Source: Pseudomonadota bacterium
GTDB lineage: Bacteria; Pseudomonadota; Alphaproteobacteria; Acetobacterales; Acetobacteraceae
NCBI GenBank assembly: GCA_021805565.1
Contig: JAJZFA010000045.1
Span: 1 to 64,000 of the forward strand
DNA: 64,000 nt
Direction of reading: 5' to 3'
Numbering within the stretch: position 1 is the first letter of the stretch; the number at the start of each line of letters is the position of its first letter. The position numbers and the translations under genes are program-made. Of this stretch, positions 8,877-17,935 are shown one piece after another. Under the pieces are notes generated by a model. The model did no database searches. It had not been told where the DNA came from and worked only from the letters and a program-made list of their open reading frames with translations.

Positions 8877-9589
8877 CCCAGCGACTTTTCCTTGACGACC
8901 CGGCCCTGGCCACGACGGCGGCGACGGTTTTGACGGCCGGACCCGGCGGCATCGTTCTCGACCGCACCGTGTTCTACGCCCGTGGCGGTGGCCAGCCCGG
9001 CGATAGCGGTGTCATACGCTGGGATGGTGGCGAGATAATCATCGCCGAGGCGGTCAAAGGGGATGGCGACGCGATCCTGCACATTCCTGCCCCGGACGCG
9101 CGCCTGCCCCCGGCCGGTGCTACCGTGGAGGCAGCGATCGACTGGGGGCGCCGTTATGCTCACATGCGGATGCACACTGCGATGCACCTGTTGTGCAGCC
9201 TGATCAAGGGCGCGGCGGTGACCGGCGGCGCCGTCGGCGCGGAGAAGTCCCGGCTCGATTTCGACCTGCCCGCTCCGCCGCCGAAGGAGGAAATCGAAGC
9301 TGGGCTCAACGCCCTGATCGCGGCCGACCTGCCAGTTCGCTTCGAGTGGGTGGATGAATCCGTGCTCGATACCGATCCCGGCCTGGTTCGCACCCTGTCG
9401 GTGCAGCCACCGCGCGGGACCGGCCGCCTGCGGCTGATGCGGATCGGGGCGGGGGACGGGCTGGTCGATCTACAGCCATGCGGTGGCACGCATGTCGGGC
9501 GGACGGGCGAAATCGGCCCGATGCGTGTGCTGAAAATCGAGAACAAGGGCAAACAGAACCGCCGCATCGTCATCGGGTTCGCCGATTAG
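8873..9589 (+). CDS. Alanyl-tRNA editing protein, AlaX family
   Basis: A free-standing editing domain that should hydrolyse mischarged seryl- or glycyl-tRNA(Ala). The 238-residue protein carries the two zinc motifs of the AlaRS second additional domain: His101-x3-His105 (HTAMH) and Cys203-x3-His207 (CGGTH). The GGGQPGDSG motif is near residue 40. It lacks the aminoacylation domains of AlaRS. The start overlaps the NUDIX stop, so the two form a small operon. Confidence 0.92.
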   Translation: MTQRLFLDDPALATTAATVLTAGPGGIVLDRTVFYARGGGQPGDSGVIRWDGGEIIIAEAVKGDGDAILHIPAPDARLPPAGATVEAAIDWGRRYAHMRMHTAMHLLCSLIKGAAVTGGAVGAEKSRLDFDLPAPPPKEEIEAGLNALIAADLPVRFEWVDESVLDTDPGLVRTLSVQPPRGTGRLRLMRIGAGDGLVDLQPCGGTHVGRTGEIGPMRVLKIENKGKQNRRIVIGFAD

Positions 9590-9688
9590 GGAAGCATCGA
9601 CGATGGATGCGTCAGCACGCCGATAACGCTGCCTGCCTTTAACCGGGGCTGGGGCCACGATGGTTGTCGGACCAGTCCTCAGGCGCCT

Positions 9689-10783
9689 CTACACGTTAAA
9701 GCGGAACAGTAGAACGTCGCCGTCCTTCACCACGTATGTCTTGCCCTCGATCCGCATCTTGCCCGCTTCCTTGGCGCCCGGTTCGCCACGTCCGGCGACG
9801 AAATCGGCGTAGGCGATGGTTTCGCACGCAATGAAACCGCGTTCGAAATCCTTATGGATAACCGACGCGGCCTGCGGGGCTTTCGTGCCCTTGGTAATGG
9901 TCCAGGCTCGGGTTTCCTTCGGGCCGCAGGTAAAATAGGTCAGCAATTCCAGCAGATCGTAGCCCGCCCGGATCACCTGATCCAGGCCGCTTTGGGTGAG
10001 ACCGAGCGTGGCGAGGAATTCGGTGCGGTCGGTCTGGGGAAGCTGGGAGACTTCCGCCTCGATTGCCGCCGAAACGACAATGGCGGGCGCGCCTTGCGCC
10101 GCGGCCCAGTCGCGCACCCGGGCGGAGAAGGCATTGCCGGTCGCGGCCGATGCCTCTTCCACGTTGCAGACGTACAGCACGGGCTTGGAGGTCAGCAGTT
10201 GCAGGCGGCGCACCGCGTCTTCCTCGCCGGGGGGAATGGCGGTTCGGGCGGGTTTGCCGTCCTGCAGCGCGGCGACAATCGGTTCCATGATCGCGACAGC
10301 GGCGATGCTTTCCTTGTCGCCGCCTTTGGCCCGCTTTTGCGCCTGGATCAGCCGCCGTTCCAGGCTGTCCAGGTCGGACAGCATCAATTCGGTTTCCACG
10401 ACCTCGATATCGCGCAGCGGGTCGATGGAGCCTTCGACATGGACGATATCGGTGTCCTCGAAGCAGCGCAGCACATGGATGATGGCATCGACTTCGCGAA
10501 TATTGGCCAGGAACTGGTTGCCCAGGCCCTCGCCCTTGGATGCGCCGCGCACCAGCCCTGCGATATCGACGAACTCCAGGCTGGTGGGGATAATTTTGAT
10601 GGATTTGCCGATGTCCGCCAGTACGCCGAGGCGCGGGTCGGGTACGCCGACGCGGCCGATATTGGGTTCGATGGTGCAGAACGGATAATTCGCGGCCTGC
10701 GCCGCGGCCGTGGCGGTCAGGGCGTTAAACAGGGTCGATTTGCCGACATTGGGCAGGCCGACGATGCCGCAGTTGAAACCCAT
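9689..10783 (-). CDS. ychF: Ribosome-binding ATPase YchF (Obg family)
   Basis: A 364-residue universal TRAFAC-class ATPase acting near the ribosome. The P-loop GLPNVGKST lies at about residues 9-17 and DIAGLVRGASKGEGLGN is the G3 region. The C-terminal TGS-like domain ends in the typical KDGDVLLFRFNV. Its start shares one base with the stop of pth, an arrangement common in bacteria (pth-ychF). Confidence 0.97.
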   Translation of the reverse strand: MGFNCGIVGLPNVGKSTLFNALTATAAAQAANYPFCTIEPNIGRVGVPDPRLGVLADIGKSIKIIPTSLEFVDIAGLVRGASKGEGLGNQFLANIREVDAIIHVLRCFEDTDIVHVEGSIDPLRDIEVVETELMLSDLDSLERRLIQAQKRAKGGDKESIAAVAIMEPIVAALQDGKPARTAIPPGEEDAVRRLQLLTSKPVLYVCNVEEASAATGNAFSARVRDWAAAQGAPAIVVSAAIEAEVSQLPQTDRTEFLATLGLTQSGLDQVIRAGYDLLELLTYFTCGPKETRAWTITKGTKAPQAASVIHKDFERGFIACETIAYADFVAGRGEPGAKEAGKMRIEGKTYVVKDGDVLLFRFNV

Positions 10784-11364
10784 TACCTTAAATCCTGTGT
10801 GTGCAACGCGACGTTGGTCATGAAATCCGGGCGTTTGCCCTGCGCCAACAGGCCGGCGGCGTCAGCCAACGCGTCCAGCAGCGCGATCAGCCACGGCTTG
10901 TCGTCCTTATCGAAGTTGCCGAGGACGTAGCCGAGCACGCGGTCTTTGGAGCCGGGATGACCGATACCGAGGCGGACGCGCCAGTAATCCTGGCTGCCCA
11001 GCATCTTGTCCATGCTGCGCAAACCGTTGTGGCCGGCCGCTCCGCCGCCCTGTTTGACGCGCATCTTGCCGGGGGCGAGATCGAGTTCGTCGTGGAAAGC
11101 GGTGATCGAGTCAGGCGGCAGTTTGTAGAAGGCGGCGGCTTCCTGCACCGACTCGCCGGAACTGTTCATATAGGTCAGCGGCTTCAGCGCCAGGATTTTG
11201 TCCCCGGCGACGGTGCCCTCGGCGAACGCGCCCTTGAACCGGCGCCGCCACGGCGAGAAGCCGTGGCGGGTGGCGATGGTATCCAACGCCATGAAGCCGA
11301 TGTTGTGGCGGTTGGCCGCCATGGCTGGCTCCGGATTGCCTAAGCCGACCCAGAGCTGGGTCAT
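10783..11364 (-). CDS. pth: Peptidyl-tRNA hydrolase
   Basis: This enzyme releases peptides from peptidyl-tRNA dropped by ribosomes. The 193-residue protein starts with WVGLGNPEP and has catalytic His20 in NRHNIGF. The [19 protein letters not shown] segment with its conserved Asp and the HNGLRS motif are also present. It sits between rplY upstream and ychF downstream; rplY ends five bases before it, so rplY-pth-ychF is one translation-related operon. Confidence 0.97.
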   Translation of the reverse strand: MTQLWVGLGNPEPAMAANRHNIGFMALDTIATRHGFSPWRRRFKGAFAEGTVAGDKILALKPLTYMNSSGESVQEAAAFYKLPPDSITAFHDELDLAPGKMRVKQGGGAAGHNGLRSMDKMLGSQDYWRVRLGIGHPGSKDRVLGYVLGNFDKDDKPWLIALLDALADAAGLLAQGKRPDFMTNVALHTQDLR

Positions 11365-11369
11365 GAATG

Positions 11370-12047
11370 CTAGCCCTTCTTGGCGGGCGCCTTGGCGGGG
11401 GCCTTGCCCGGTGCCTTGGTGCCGCCCTTGGCGGGCGCGGCGGCCGGCGCACCGGGGGCAGCCGCTTCGGCGACCACTTCGATCTTGGTTGGCGGCACGA
11501 CGGTGGCCACCACGAAATCGCGGTCGATCACCGGCTTGACGTTCTCGGTGCCCTTAAGGTCGTGCCAGCGGACATTGTCGTTGAAGTCCAGCGGACCGAG
11601 GTCGGCGGTGAACTGTTCGGGAATGTGGTCCGCGTCGCAATACACTTCCACGGCGTGACGGACGACGTTCAGCACGGCGCCGCGCTTGATGCCGGGGCTG
11701 ATGCCGTCATTCTCGAAATGGACGGGAACGGCGACCTTGATACGCTGCCCGGCGACGAGGCGCTGAAAATCGACGTGTTCCGGCGTATCGGACACTGGGT
11801 GGAACTGCACGCCGCGGATCAGCGCCCGGACCGGTTCGGCGCCGCCGGTAATTTCATACAGACGGGACTGCCAGCCGGCTTTGTGGAGTTCGCGGATCAC
11901 GACGCGGGGGTCGAGCGCGATCAGGTTGGGTTCCTGCTTTCCGCCATAGATAACCGCAGGCACTTTGCCTGCGCGCCGAGTCGCCCGCGCCGCCCCCTTA
12001 CCGCTTCGCGCACGAACCTCGGCCTCGATTGTAACAACGTTGGCCAT
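11370..12047 (-). CDS. rplY: Large ribosomal subunit protein bL25, CTC form
   Basis: A 225-residue bL25/general stress protein CTC, which binds 5S rRNA. The N-terminal 5S-binding domain ([21 protein letters not shown]) is followed by the beta domain and a low-complexity Ala/Pro/Lys tail over the last 35 or so residues, as in many alphaproteobacteria. A GGAG ribosome site lies seven bases before the ATG. It is the first gene of rplY-pth-ychF. Confidence 0.95.
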   Translation of the reverse strand: MANVVTIEAEVRARSGKGAARATRRAGKVPAVIYGGKQEPNLIALDPRVVIRELHKAGWQSRLYEITGGAEPVRALIRGVQFHPVSDTPEHVDFQRLVAGQRIKVAVPVHFENDGISPGIKRGAVLNVVRHAVEVYCDADHIPEQFTADLGPLDFNDNVRWHDLKGTENVKPVIDRDFVVATVVPPTKIEVVAEAAAPGAPAAAPAKGGTKAPGKAPAKAPAKKG

Positions 12048-12206
12048 GGTATGCTCCTAAATGACGTGCGCCGGCCTCCAGGGGTGCCGACGCGGAGGGG
12101 CGTTTAGCGCAGGGTTAGGCCGGGGGCAAGGGATTTGGCGGGGCGACGGAGCTTGCCGCGTATCCACATTCTTTACACAGGTTTTGAAAGCGAGTATCGA
12201 TTTGGG

Positions 12207-12396
12207 ATGAACAGCCGTGATATCGTTCGCGCTATTAAAAAGGCCGGATGGGTTCATGCCGTCACCATAAGGCGATCATTGGCAGTTCACGCACCCCACG
12301 GTGCCGGGCCGTGTCACGGTGCCACATCCTAAGCGAGACCTTCCAATCGGGACGGTTCGCAGCATCGAAAAGCAGTCCGGCGTGAAACTCAGGTGA
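12207..12396 (+). pseudogene. hicA: HicA toxin gene with a one-base frameshift
   Basis: Reading from the ATG at 12207 gives a typical HicA N terminus (MNSRDIVRAIKKAGW), but the frame then leaves the family and stops at 12332. The second half of HicA is intact in another frame: GDHWQF, then TVPHPKRDLPIGTVRSIEKQ, ending at the TGA at 12394-12396. Dropping the single T at 12268 restores one 62-residue HicA, reading AVTKGDHWQF across the joint, with the catalytic His at position 24 as in known HicA RNases. The hicB ATG follows four bases after the stop. It is either a genuine inactivating insertion or a sequencing error; as written no full toxin can be made. Confidence 0.85.
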
Positions 12397-12400
12397 TGCC

Positions 12401-12787
12401 ATGACGGCCTACATCGCATTGTTGCGCAAGGAACCAGGTTCCGACTTCGGGGTCGATTTTCCTGATTTCCCTGGCTGCGCGACGGCGGGTGAGACACTGG
12501 ACGAGGCTCGGAAGATGGCGACCGAGGCACTGGAACTGCACATTGAAGGCATGCTGACCGACCGGGCGCCAATTCCCGAACCATCGTCGCTCGATACGAT
12601 CATGAACGATCTGGAAAACCGCGATGCGGTCGCGTTCCTGGTTGAATCCGCGACACGGCCGGCGCAGTCGGTCCGGATCAATGTGATGCTGCCGAAGGAC
12701 GTTGTTGCGGCGATCGATCGGGTGACGGCCAACCGGTCCCGGTTTTTGGCAGAGGCGGCGAAGGCGAAGCTGGTCGCAAAGGCCTGA
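12401..12787 (+). CDS. hicB: HicB family antitoxin
   Basis: This 128-residue antitoxin partners HicA. The N-terminal half has the degenerate RNase-H-like HicB fold (FGVDFPDFPGCATAGETLDEA). The C terminus holds a ribbon-helix-helix segment (RINVMLPKDVVAAIDRVTANRSRFLAEAA), typical of HicB forms that bind their own operator. It is intact although the upstream toxin gene is frameshifted. It ends just before a GC-rich hairpin. Confidence 0.92.
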   Translation: MTAYIALLRKEPGSDFGVDFPDFPGCATAGETLDEARKMATEALELHIEGMLTDRAPIPEPSSLDTIMNDLENRDAVAFLVESATRPAQSVRINVMLPKDVVAAIDRVTANRSRFLAEAAKAKLVAKA

Positions 12788-12788
12788 C

Positions 12789-12809
12789 GGGGCGGCTCGG
12801 TGCCGCCCC
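12789..12809. terminator. GC-rich hairpin between convergent hicB and hydroxyacid dehydrogenase genes
   Basis: A perfect 8-bp stem (GGGGCGGC with GCCGCCCC) and a 5-base loop lie one base after the hicB stop and nine bases from the end of the opposing gene. There is no T-run on either side, so intrinsic termination is plausible but not certain. Confidence 0.5.
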
Positions 12810-12817
12810 GAATACGA

Positions 12818-13798
12818 TCAGCCGAACACCTCTGGATTGATCGCATTCGCCTTGTTCGGGGTACCGTCCAGCACTCCCAGTATGTTTTGCGCCGTGGCGA
12901 CTGCCATGGCTGCCATGGATTCGACCGTGACCCCCGCCATGTGCGGCGATGCGATTACCGTATCAAGGGTCAGCAAATCGTTGTTGACCGGCGTCGGCTC
13001 CATGTCGAACACGTCCAGCCCCGCCCCGCCAAGATGGCCGGATTTCAACGCATCGTAGAGCGCTGGTTCGTCGATAATGCCGCCGCGGGCGGTGTTCACC
13101 AGAAATGCGCCGGGTTTCATCAGCGCCAGCCTTGCCACACCAATCAACCCGATGGTGGCCGGGCTTTTCGGACAGTGGACGGAAACAAAATCGGCGCGCG
13201 GCAGGGCTGCGTCCAGATCGGCCACGGCCTCGCAGCCGGCGGCAACGATCGACGCCGGGTCCACATATGGATCGAAGACCAGCACGTTCATGTCGAAGCC
13301 GAGGCAGCGACGGGCGGAACGGGTGCCGATCCGGCCGAAACCGACGATCAGGACGGTTTTGCCCGCGATCTCCATCGGCAAATGGCTGTGACGGTCGGTC
13401 CATTTGCCGTCCTTCACCAGCCTGTCCATCGCGCGGTTCTTCTTCGCCAGCGCGATCATCATGTGGAATGCCTGCTCCGCGACGCTCGTTGAATTGGCGG
13501 TTCCCGCGACCATCAGTGGAACCTGCCGGACGGTCAGGGCGGGGACTTCGACGGCGTCGTAGCCGACGCCGATGCGGGCCACGACGCGCATGGCCGGGGA
13601 TGCGTCCATCTCGGTCTGTTTGAACGGCGTGCCGGACAGGGCGATGCCGGCGCAGTCGGCCAGTTGCGGCAGCAGATCGGCCTGCCCGATGCCAGCGGGG
13701 TAGATGACCATGTGGATGTCGTCGCGGGCGCGGATAATGGCGATGCCCTGCTGGTCCATGACGTGGGGCAGCAGCACTTTGCGTTTGTTGGTGGCCAT
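12818..13798 (-). CDS. D-isomer-specific 2-hydroxyacid dehydrogenase
   Basis: A 326-residue NAD-dependent oxidoreductase of the phosphoglycerate/formate/glycerate dehydrogenase family. It has the nucleotide-binding GFGRIGTRSARR, the VNTARGGIIDEPAL segment after the catalytic Arg, and the catalytic His in ASPHMAGVT. The start at 13798 is backed by an AAGGAA ribosome site; 27 upstream codons in frame are not family-like. It diverges from the box operon. The substrate is unknown. Confidence 0.88.
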   Translation of the reverse strand: MATNKRKVLLPHVMDQQGIAIIRARDDIHMVIYPAGIGQADLLPQLADCAGIALSGTPFKQTEMDASPAMRVVARIGVGYDAVEVPALTVRQVPLMVAGTANSTSVAEQAFHMMIALAKKNRAMDRLVKDGKWTDRHSHLPMEIAGKTVLIVGFGRIGTRSARRCLGFDMNVLVFDPYVDPASIVAAGCEAVADLDAALPRADFVSVHCPKSPATIGLIGVARLALMKPGAFLVNTARGGIIDEPALYDALKSGHLGGAGLDVFDMEPTPVNNDLLTLDTVIASPHMAGVTVESMAAMAVATAQNILGVLDGTPNKANAINPEVFG

Positions 13799-13985
13799 GG
13801 TGAATTCCTTGGGTGCGTTCCGGTATCGCGGCATACCCCGGCATCCGCGTCGGCGCCAGTGCCAGCCCCTGCCCGACACCTATGGCCGATGCTGTCCTTT
13901 GCGTTTCCCTTTCGGCGCAACATGCAGTATAATGCATAAAAATCGGATGGCGGGATCATGAACGATCTGGGAGCAGCGTAGCGGA

Positions 13986-15497
13986 ATGAGTTCGGGCAAT
14001 GCGGTCGAATGGTTCGTGGACCGGCACGTGGCCCTCGGCGATGGAGCGCGCCTGGCGTTCCGCGATCCGTGGCGGTCGTTGACCTATGGCGAACTGGCGA
14101 CCGCGGTTTCCCGCTTTTCCAACGGCTTGCGGAACGCTGGGGTTGGCCGGGAACGACGGGTTGTGCTGTTGTTGGAAGACACGATCGATTTTCCTGTCGC
14201 GTTTTGGGGCACGATGCACGCTGGCGCCGTGCCGGTACCGATCAACACGCTGCTGACGCCGGAAACGGTTGGTTACATCCTGACGGATTGCCGCGCCGAT
14301 GCCGTGGCAATGTCGGCGGGTCTGATGGCAACGCTGGGGGCGGCGGTGCGGAACACTGGCGTGCGTCAGGTTATTGTATCGTCCGCGGAACAGGGATTCG
14401 GCGATTTCCTGGCGGACGGCGATACGCCGGCTACCCCGGCGTCGCCGGACGAAGTCGCGTTCTGGCTGTATTCGTCGGGGTCCACTGGCGCGCCCAAGGG
14501 TGTCCGGCATATTCATTCCAGCCTTCGCTTCACGGCGGAATCGTATGGCGCGAAAGTGCTGGGAATCCGCCCGGACGATACGATGTTCTCCGCCGCCAAG
14601 GCGTTTCATGCGTATGGGCTGGGCAACAGCCTGACGTTTCCGCAGTCCGCCGGGGCCTGTTCCGTGCTGCTTCCCGGGCGGCCCACGCCCGATGCGGTGC
14701 TGGAGACGATGCGGACGCATAACCCAACGCTGTTCGGCGGTGTGCCAACGCTGTACGCCGGGCTGCTGGCCAATCCATTCATCGGGCCAGGTGCCGGATC
14801 ATCGAGGCTGCGACGCTGCATTTCCGCCGGCGAGGCGCTGCCGGCCGATATCGGCACGCGGTGGAAGTCGATCGTCGGGATCGATATCCTCGATGGCATC
14901 GGGTCCACCGAGTTGTTGCATATTTTCCTTAGCAACCATCCCGACGATATCCGGTACGGCAGCAGCGGCAAACCGGTGCCCGGTTACGACGCGCGTATCG
15001 TCGATGAGCACGACCGGCCGGTGCCGCATGGGGAAGCCGGGGAACTCGTGGTCCGGGGCGACAGCGCGGCCGAGGGATACTGGAACCAGCGTGCCAAGAC
15101 GCGACGGACGTTCCAGGGCGAATGGACCTATACCGGCGACACCTACACACGCGACGCGGATGGTTATTTCCGATTTCAGGGCCGCGGCGATGAAATGTTG
15201 AAGGTTAGCGGCGTCTGGGTATCTCCGTTCGAGGTCGAGGAGGCGTTGATCGCTCATCCCGCGGTTCTGGAAGCCGCCGTGATCGGCAAGCGCGACAGGG
15301 ATGGGCTGGTAAAGCCGAAAGCGTTTGTCATCCTGCGCGACGGCGGTGCGGGCGTCGATGGGCTGGCCGCGGCTTTGCAAGCCCATGTGAAGGGCCGGAT
15401 CGGCGTGTGGAAGTATCCGCGCTGGATCGATTTCGTGGACAGCCTCCCCAAGACGGCGACAGGAAAAATCCAGCGTTTCCGACTGCGGGACGTGTGA
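13986..15497 (+). CDS. Benzoate-CoA ligase family protein
   Basis: A 503-residue AMP-forming acyl-CoA synthetase of the benzoate-CoA ligase group. Motifs seen are SSGSTGAPKGVRH (P-loop-like A3), the acyl-site region FGGVPTLYAGLL, GRGDEMLKVSGVWVSP at the hinge, and the catalytic Lys in PKTATGKIQRF. It is first in an operon with an alpha/beta hydrolase, boxC and boxB, so benzoate or a close analogue is the likely substrate. It would generate the benzoyl-CoA that BoxB epoxidises. The stop overlaps the next ATG. Confidence 0.88.
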   Translation: MSSGNAVEWFVDRHVALGDGARLAFRDPWRSLTYGELATAVSRFSNGLRNAGVGRERRVVLLLEDTIDFPVAFWGTMHAGAVPVPINTLLTPETVGYILTDCRADAVAMSAGLMATLGAAVRNTGVRQVIVSSAEQGFGDFLADGDTPATPASPDEVAFWLYSSGSTGAPKGVRHIHSSLRFTAESYGAKVLGIRPDDTMFSAAKAFHAYGLGNSLTFPQSAGACSVLLPGRPTPDAVLETMRTHNPTLFGGVPTLYAGLLANPFIGPGAGSSRLRRCISAGEALPADIGTRWKSIVGIDILDGIGSTELLHIFLSNHPDDIRYGSSGKPVPGYDARIVDEHDRPVPHGEAGELVVRGDSAAEGYWNQRAKTRRTFQGEWTYTGDTYTRDADGYFRFQGRGDEMLKVSGVWVSPFEVEEALIAHPAVLEAAVIGKRDRDGLVKPKAFVILRDGGAGVDGLAAALQAHVKGRIGVWKYPRWIDFVDSLPKTATGKIQRFRLRDV

Positions 15498-16282
15498 TGC
15501 GGGACGGATTTATTCAGGTGGATGGCGGTATGTTGGAAGCCGCCTGGTGGGGCCCGGACCCGGCCGTGGCGCCGACGCTTGTGCTGCTGCACGAAGGGTT
15601 GGGCTGTGTGGCCCTGTGGCGCGACGTGCCGGAACAGCTGGCGGCGGCGACAGGCTGGGGGGTGTTCGCCTATTCGCGGTTTGGCTACGGGCAGTCCGCC
15701 GGAACGGCGCTGCCCCGGCCGATGACGTATATGCACGACGAAGCGCTTACGGTGCTGCCGCGGGTGCTGGCGGCCGCCGGTATCCGTCAGGCAGTGCTGG
15801 CCGGGCATTCCGATGGCGCGTCGATCGCGGCGATCAATGCCGGGTCGGGGGGAACGGGTCTTCTCGGCCTTATCACCATCGCGGCGCATTTTATTGTCGA
15901 AGACATGAACATCGACAGTATCCGCAGGATAAAGCAGGATTACGACACCGGCGCGCTGCGTCCGCGTTTGGCACGATACCATCGTGACGTGGACACTGCG
16001 TTCCGGGGTTGGAACGATGCCTGGCTGGACCCGCGCTTCCGGGCCTTCGATATCACCGGCTTCCTGCCGCATATCCGCGTGCCCATCCTGGCGCTGCAAG
16101 GCTCGGACGATCCATACGGTTCGGACGAACAGCTTCGCATCTTCCAAGCCAATGCCGGTGTTCCCATAACGACATTGTCGATCGCCGGGGCCCGGCATTC
16201 GCCGCATCTGGAGGCCAGGGAGGCAACCCTGACCGCCATCGCCAGCTTCATCGCCACTCTGCCGCGGGGTGCTTCAACGTGA
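15497..16282 (+). CDS. Alpha/beta hydrolase in the box operon
   Basis: A 261-residue alpha/beta-hydrolase with oxyanion motif LLHEGLG, nucleophile elbow GHSDGAS and a C-terminal His in ARHSPHLE. The ATG at 15497 overlaps the ligase stop, and its own stop overlaps the GTG of boxC, so it is tightly coupled to benzoyl-CoA catabolism. It may remove a lactone or thioester intermediate or side product; that is inference from position only. Confidence 0.85.
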   Translation: MRDGFIQVDGGMLEAAWWGPDPAVAPTLVLLHEGLGCVALWRDVPEQLAAATGWGVFAYSRFGYGQSAGTALPRPMTYMHDEALTVLPRVLAAAGIRQAVLAGHSDGASIAAINAGSGGTGLLGLITIAAHFIVEDMNIDSIRRIKQDYDTGALRPRLARYHRDVDTAFRGWNDAWLDPRFRAFDITGFLPHIRVPILALQGSDDPYGSDEQLRIFQANAGVPITTLSIAGARHSPHLEAREATLTAIASFIATLPRGAST

Positions 16283-17922
16283 TCGATTTCCAGACCGACC
16301 CGGCCCGCTATCGCCATTGGAAACTGTCCTTTGACGGGCCGGTGGCAACCCTGACAATGGATGTCGATCCCGCCGGCGGATTGATGGAGGGGTATGAGCT
16401 GAAACTGAATTCGTACGACCTGGGGGTGGATATAGAACTAGCCGATGCGGTGCAGCGGCTGCGGTTCGAGCATCCGGAAGTCAAAACCGTGGTGCTGCGA
16501 TCCGGCAAGGAGGGCGTCTTCTGCGCCGGTGCCAATATTCGCATGCTCGGCAAGTCCTCGCACGGCCACAAGGTCAATTTCTGTAAATTCACCAATGAAA
16601 CCAGGTTATCGATCGAGGATGCATCCGAAAATTCCGGTCAGATCTATCTGGCGGCGATTGCCGGCAGCGCGGCCGGAGGCGGGTACGAACTCGCGGTGAC
16701 GGCCGACCACATTATGCTGATCGACGACCGGCGCTCATCTGTTTCGTTGCCAGAATTGCCCTTGCTTGCGGTTTTGCCGGGAACCGGCGGTCTGACGCGG
16801 CTGACGGACAAGCGCCGCGTGCGCCGCGACCGGGCGGATATTTTCTGCACGGCCGAGGAAGGCGTGCGCGGCAAGCGAGCGGTAGAATGGCGGCTGGTGG
16901 ATGAGGTCGTTCCGCCGTCGGCATGGGAGGCGAAAGTGACGGAACGCGCCCTGGAACTGGCGGCCCGGTCGGATCGGGCTGGCACCAGGGGCGTCGCTCT
17001 AACACCGCTCGGTCGCACGATTGGCACCGATAAGATTGCTTATCGGCACGTCCATGCCGTGCTGGATCGTGCAGGCCGTTCGGTTACCATTACGATCCGC
17101 GGGCCGTCCGACCTGCCGGGCGACCTGCGCGGTGTCCATGACCAGGGTGCGGCATTCTGGCCGCTAGCGATGGCACGCGAACTGGATGACGTGCTGCTGC
17201 ATTTGCGATTGAATGAGCCGTCGATCGGGCTGATCGTTTTTCGTTCCGTGGGCGATCCGGCATTGGTTCTGGCGGCCGACAGCCTGCTGGAACAGTACCA
17301 GACCGATTGGTTGGTGCGCGAAATCCGACTGCTGCTGAAGCGGGTGTTCAAGCGCACCGATATGATGGCACGCAGCCTGATCGCGCTGATCGATCCGGGA
17401 AGCTGCTTCGCCGGAACCCTGGCCGAACTGGTGTTCGCGGCGGATCGTTCGGCGATGTTCGCCGGGCACCTCGCGGGCGATAATCGCGGGCCGGCGACGC
17501 TGCATCTGTCGGCGCTGAATTTCTCGGCGTTTCCGATGGGCAACGGCATGTCCCGCCTCGCCAACCGATTTTACGGGGAACCGGAGTCGCTGACGACCGC
17601 TGCCGGACTGATCGGCGATACGCTGGACGCGGCCGCCGCCGAAGATCATGGCCTGGTCACGTTCGCCTACGACCAAACCGACTGGGACGACGAGGTGCGG
17701 CTGATCCTGGAAGAACGCGCATCGTTCTCCCCCGATGCGTTGACCGGCTTGGAAGCCAATTTGCGGTTTTCCGGACCAGAAACGATGGAAACCCGCATCT
17801 TCGGACGCCTGACAGCATGGCAGAACTGGATATTCCAGCGGCCGAACGCCGTGGGCGAAACCGGCTCGCTGAAACGCTATGGGTCCGGCATACGGCCGGA
17901 CTTCAACACAGAACGCGTCTGA
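16279..17922 (+). CDS. boxC: Benzoyl-CoA-dihydrodiol lyase BoxC
   Basis: BoxC cleaves 2,3-epoxybenzoyl-CoA hydrolytically to open the ring in the aerobic benzoyl-CoA pathway. From the GTG at 16279 the protein has 547 residues, close to the usual 550. It shows the crotonase features of BoxC: GVFCAGANIRMLG, GSAAGGGYELA and ELPLLAVLPGTGGLTRL, plus a long C-terminal half. The GTG overlaps the hydrolase stop. An in-frame extension to 16009 overlaps the hydrolase gene and is not real. boxB follows after 13 bases. Confidence 0.94.
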   Translation: MIDFQTDPARYRHWKLSFDGPVATLTMDVDPAGGLMEGYELKLNSYDLGVDIELADAVQRLRFEHPEVKTVVLRSGKEGVFCAGANIRMLGKSSHGHKVNFCKFTNETRLSIEDASENSGQIYLAAIAGSAAGGGYELAVTADHIMLIDDRRSSVSLPELPLLAVLPGTGGLTRLTDKRRVRRDRADIFCTAEEGVRGKRAVEWRLVDEVVPPSAWEAKVTERALELAARSDRAGTRGVALTPLGRTIGTDKIAYRHVHAVLDRAGRSVTITIRGPSDLPGDLRGVHDQGAAFWPLAMARELDDVLLHLRLNEPSIGLIVFRSVGDPALVLAADSLLEQYQTDWLVREIRLLLKRVFKRTDMMARSLIALIDPGSCFAGTLAELVFAADRSAMFAGHLAGDNRGPATLHLSALNFSAFPMGNGMSRLANRFYGEPESLTTAAGLIGDTLDAAAAEDHGLVTFAYDQTDWDDEVRLILEERASFSPDALTGLEANLRFSGPETMETRIFGRLTAWQNWIFQRPNAVGETGSLKRYGSGIRPDFNTERV

Positions 17923-17935
17923 AAGGATTATCCCA

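Noticed and set aside
12135-12332. 65-codon ORF as a separate gene
   Set aside because: It is the N-terminal half of HicA running out of frame after the inserted T, preceded by non-coding codons.
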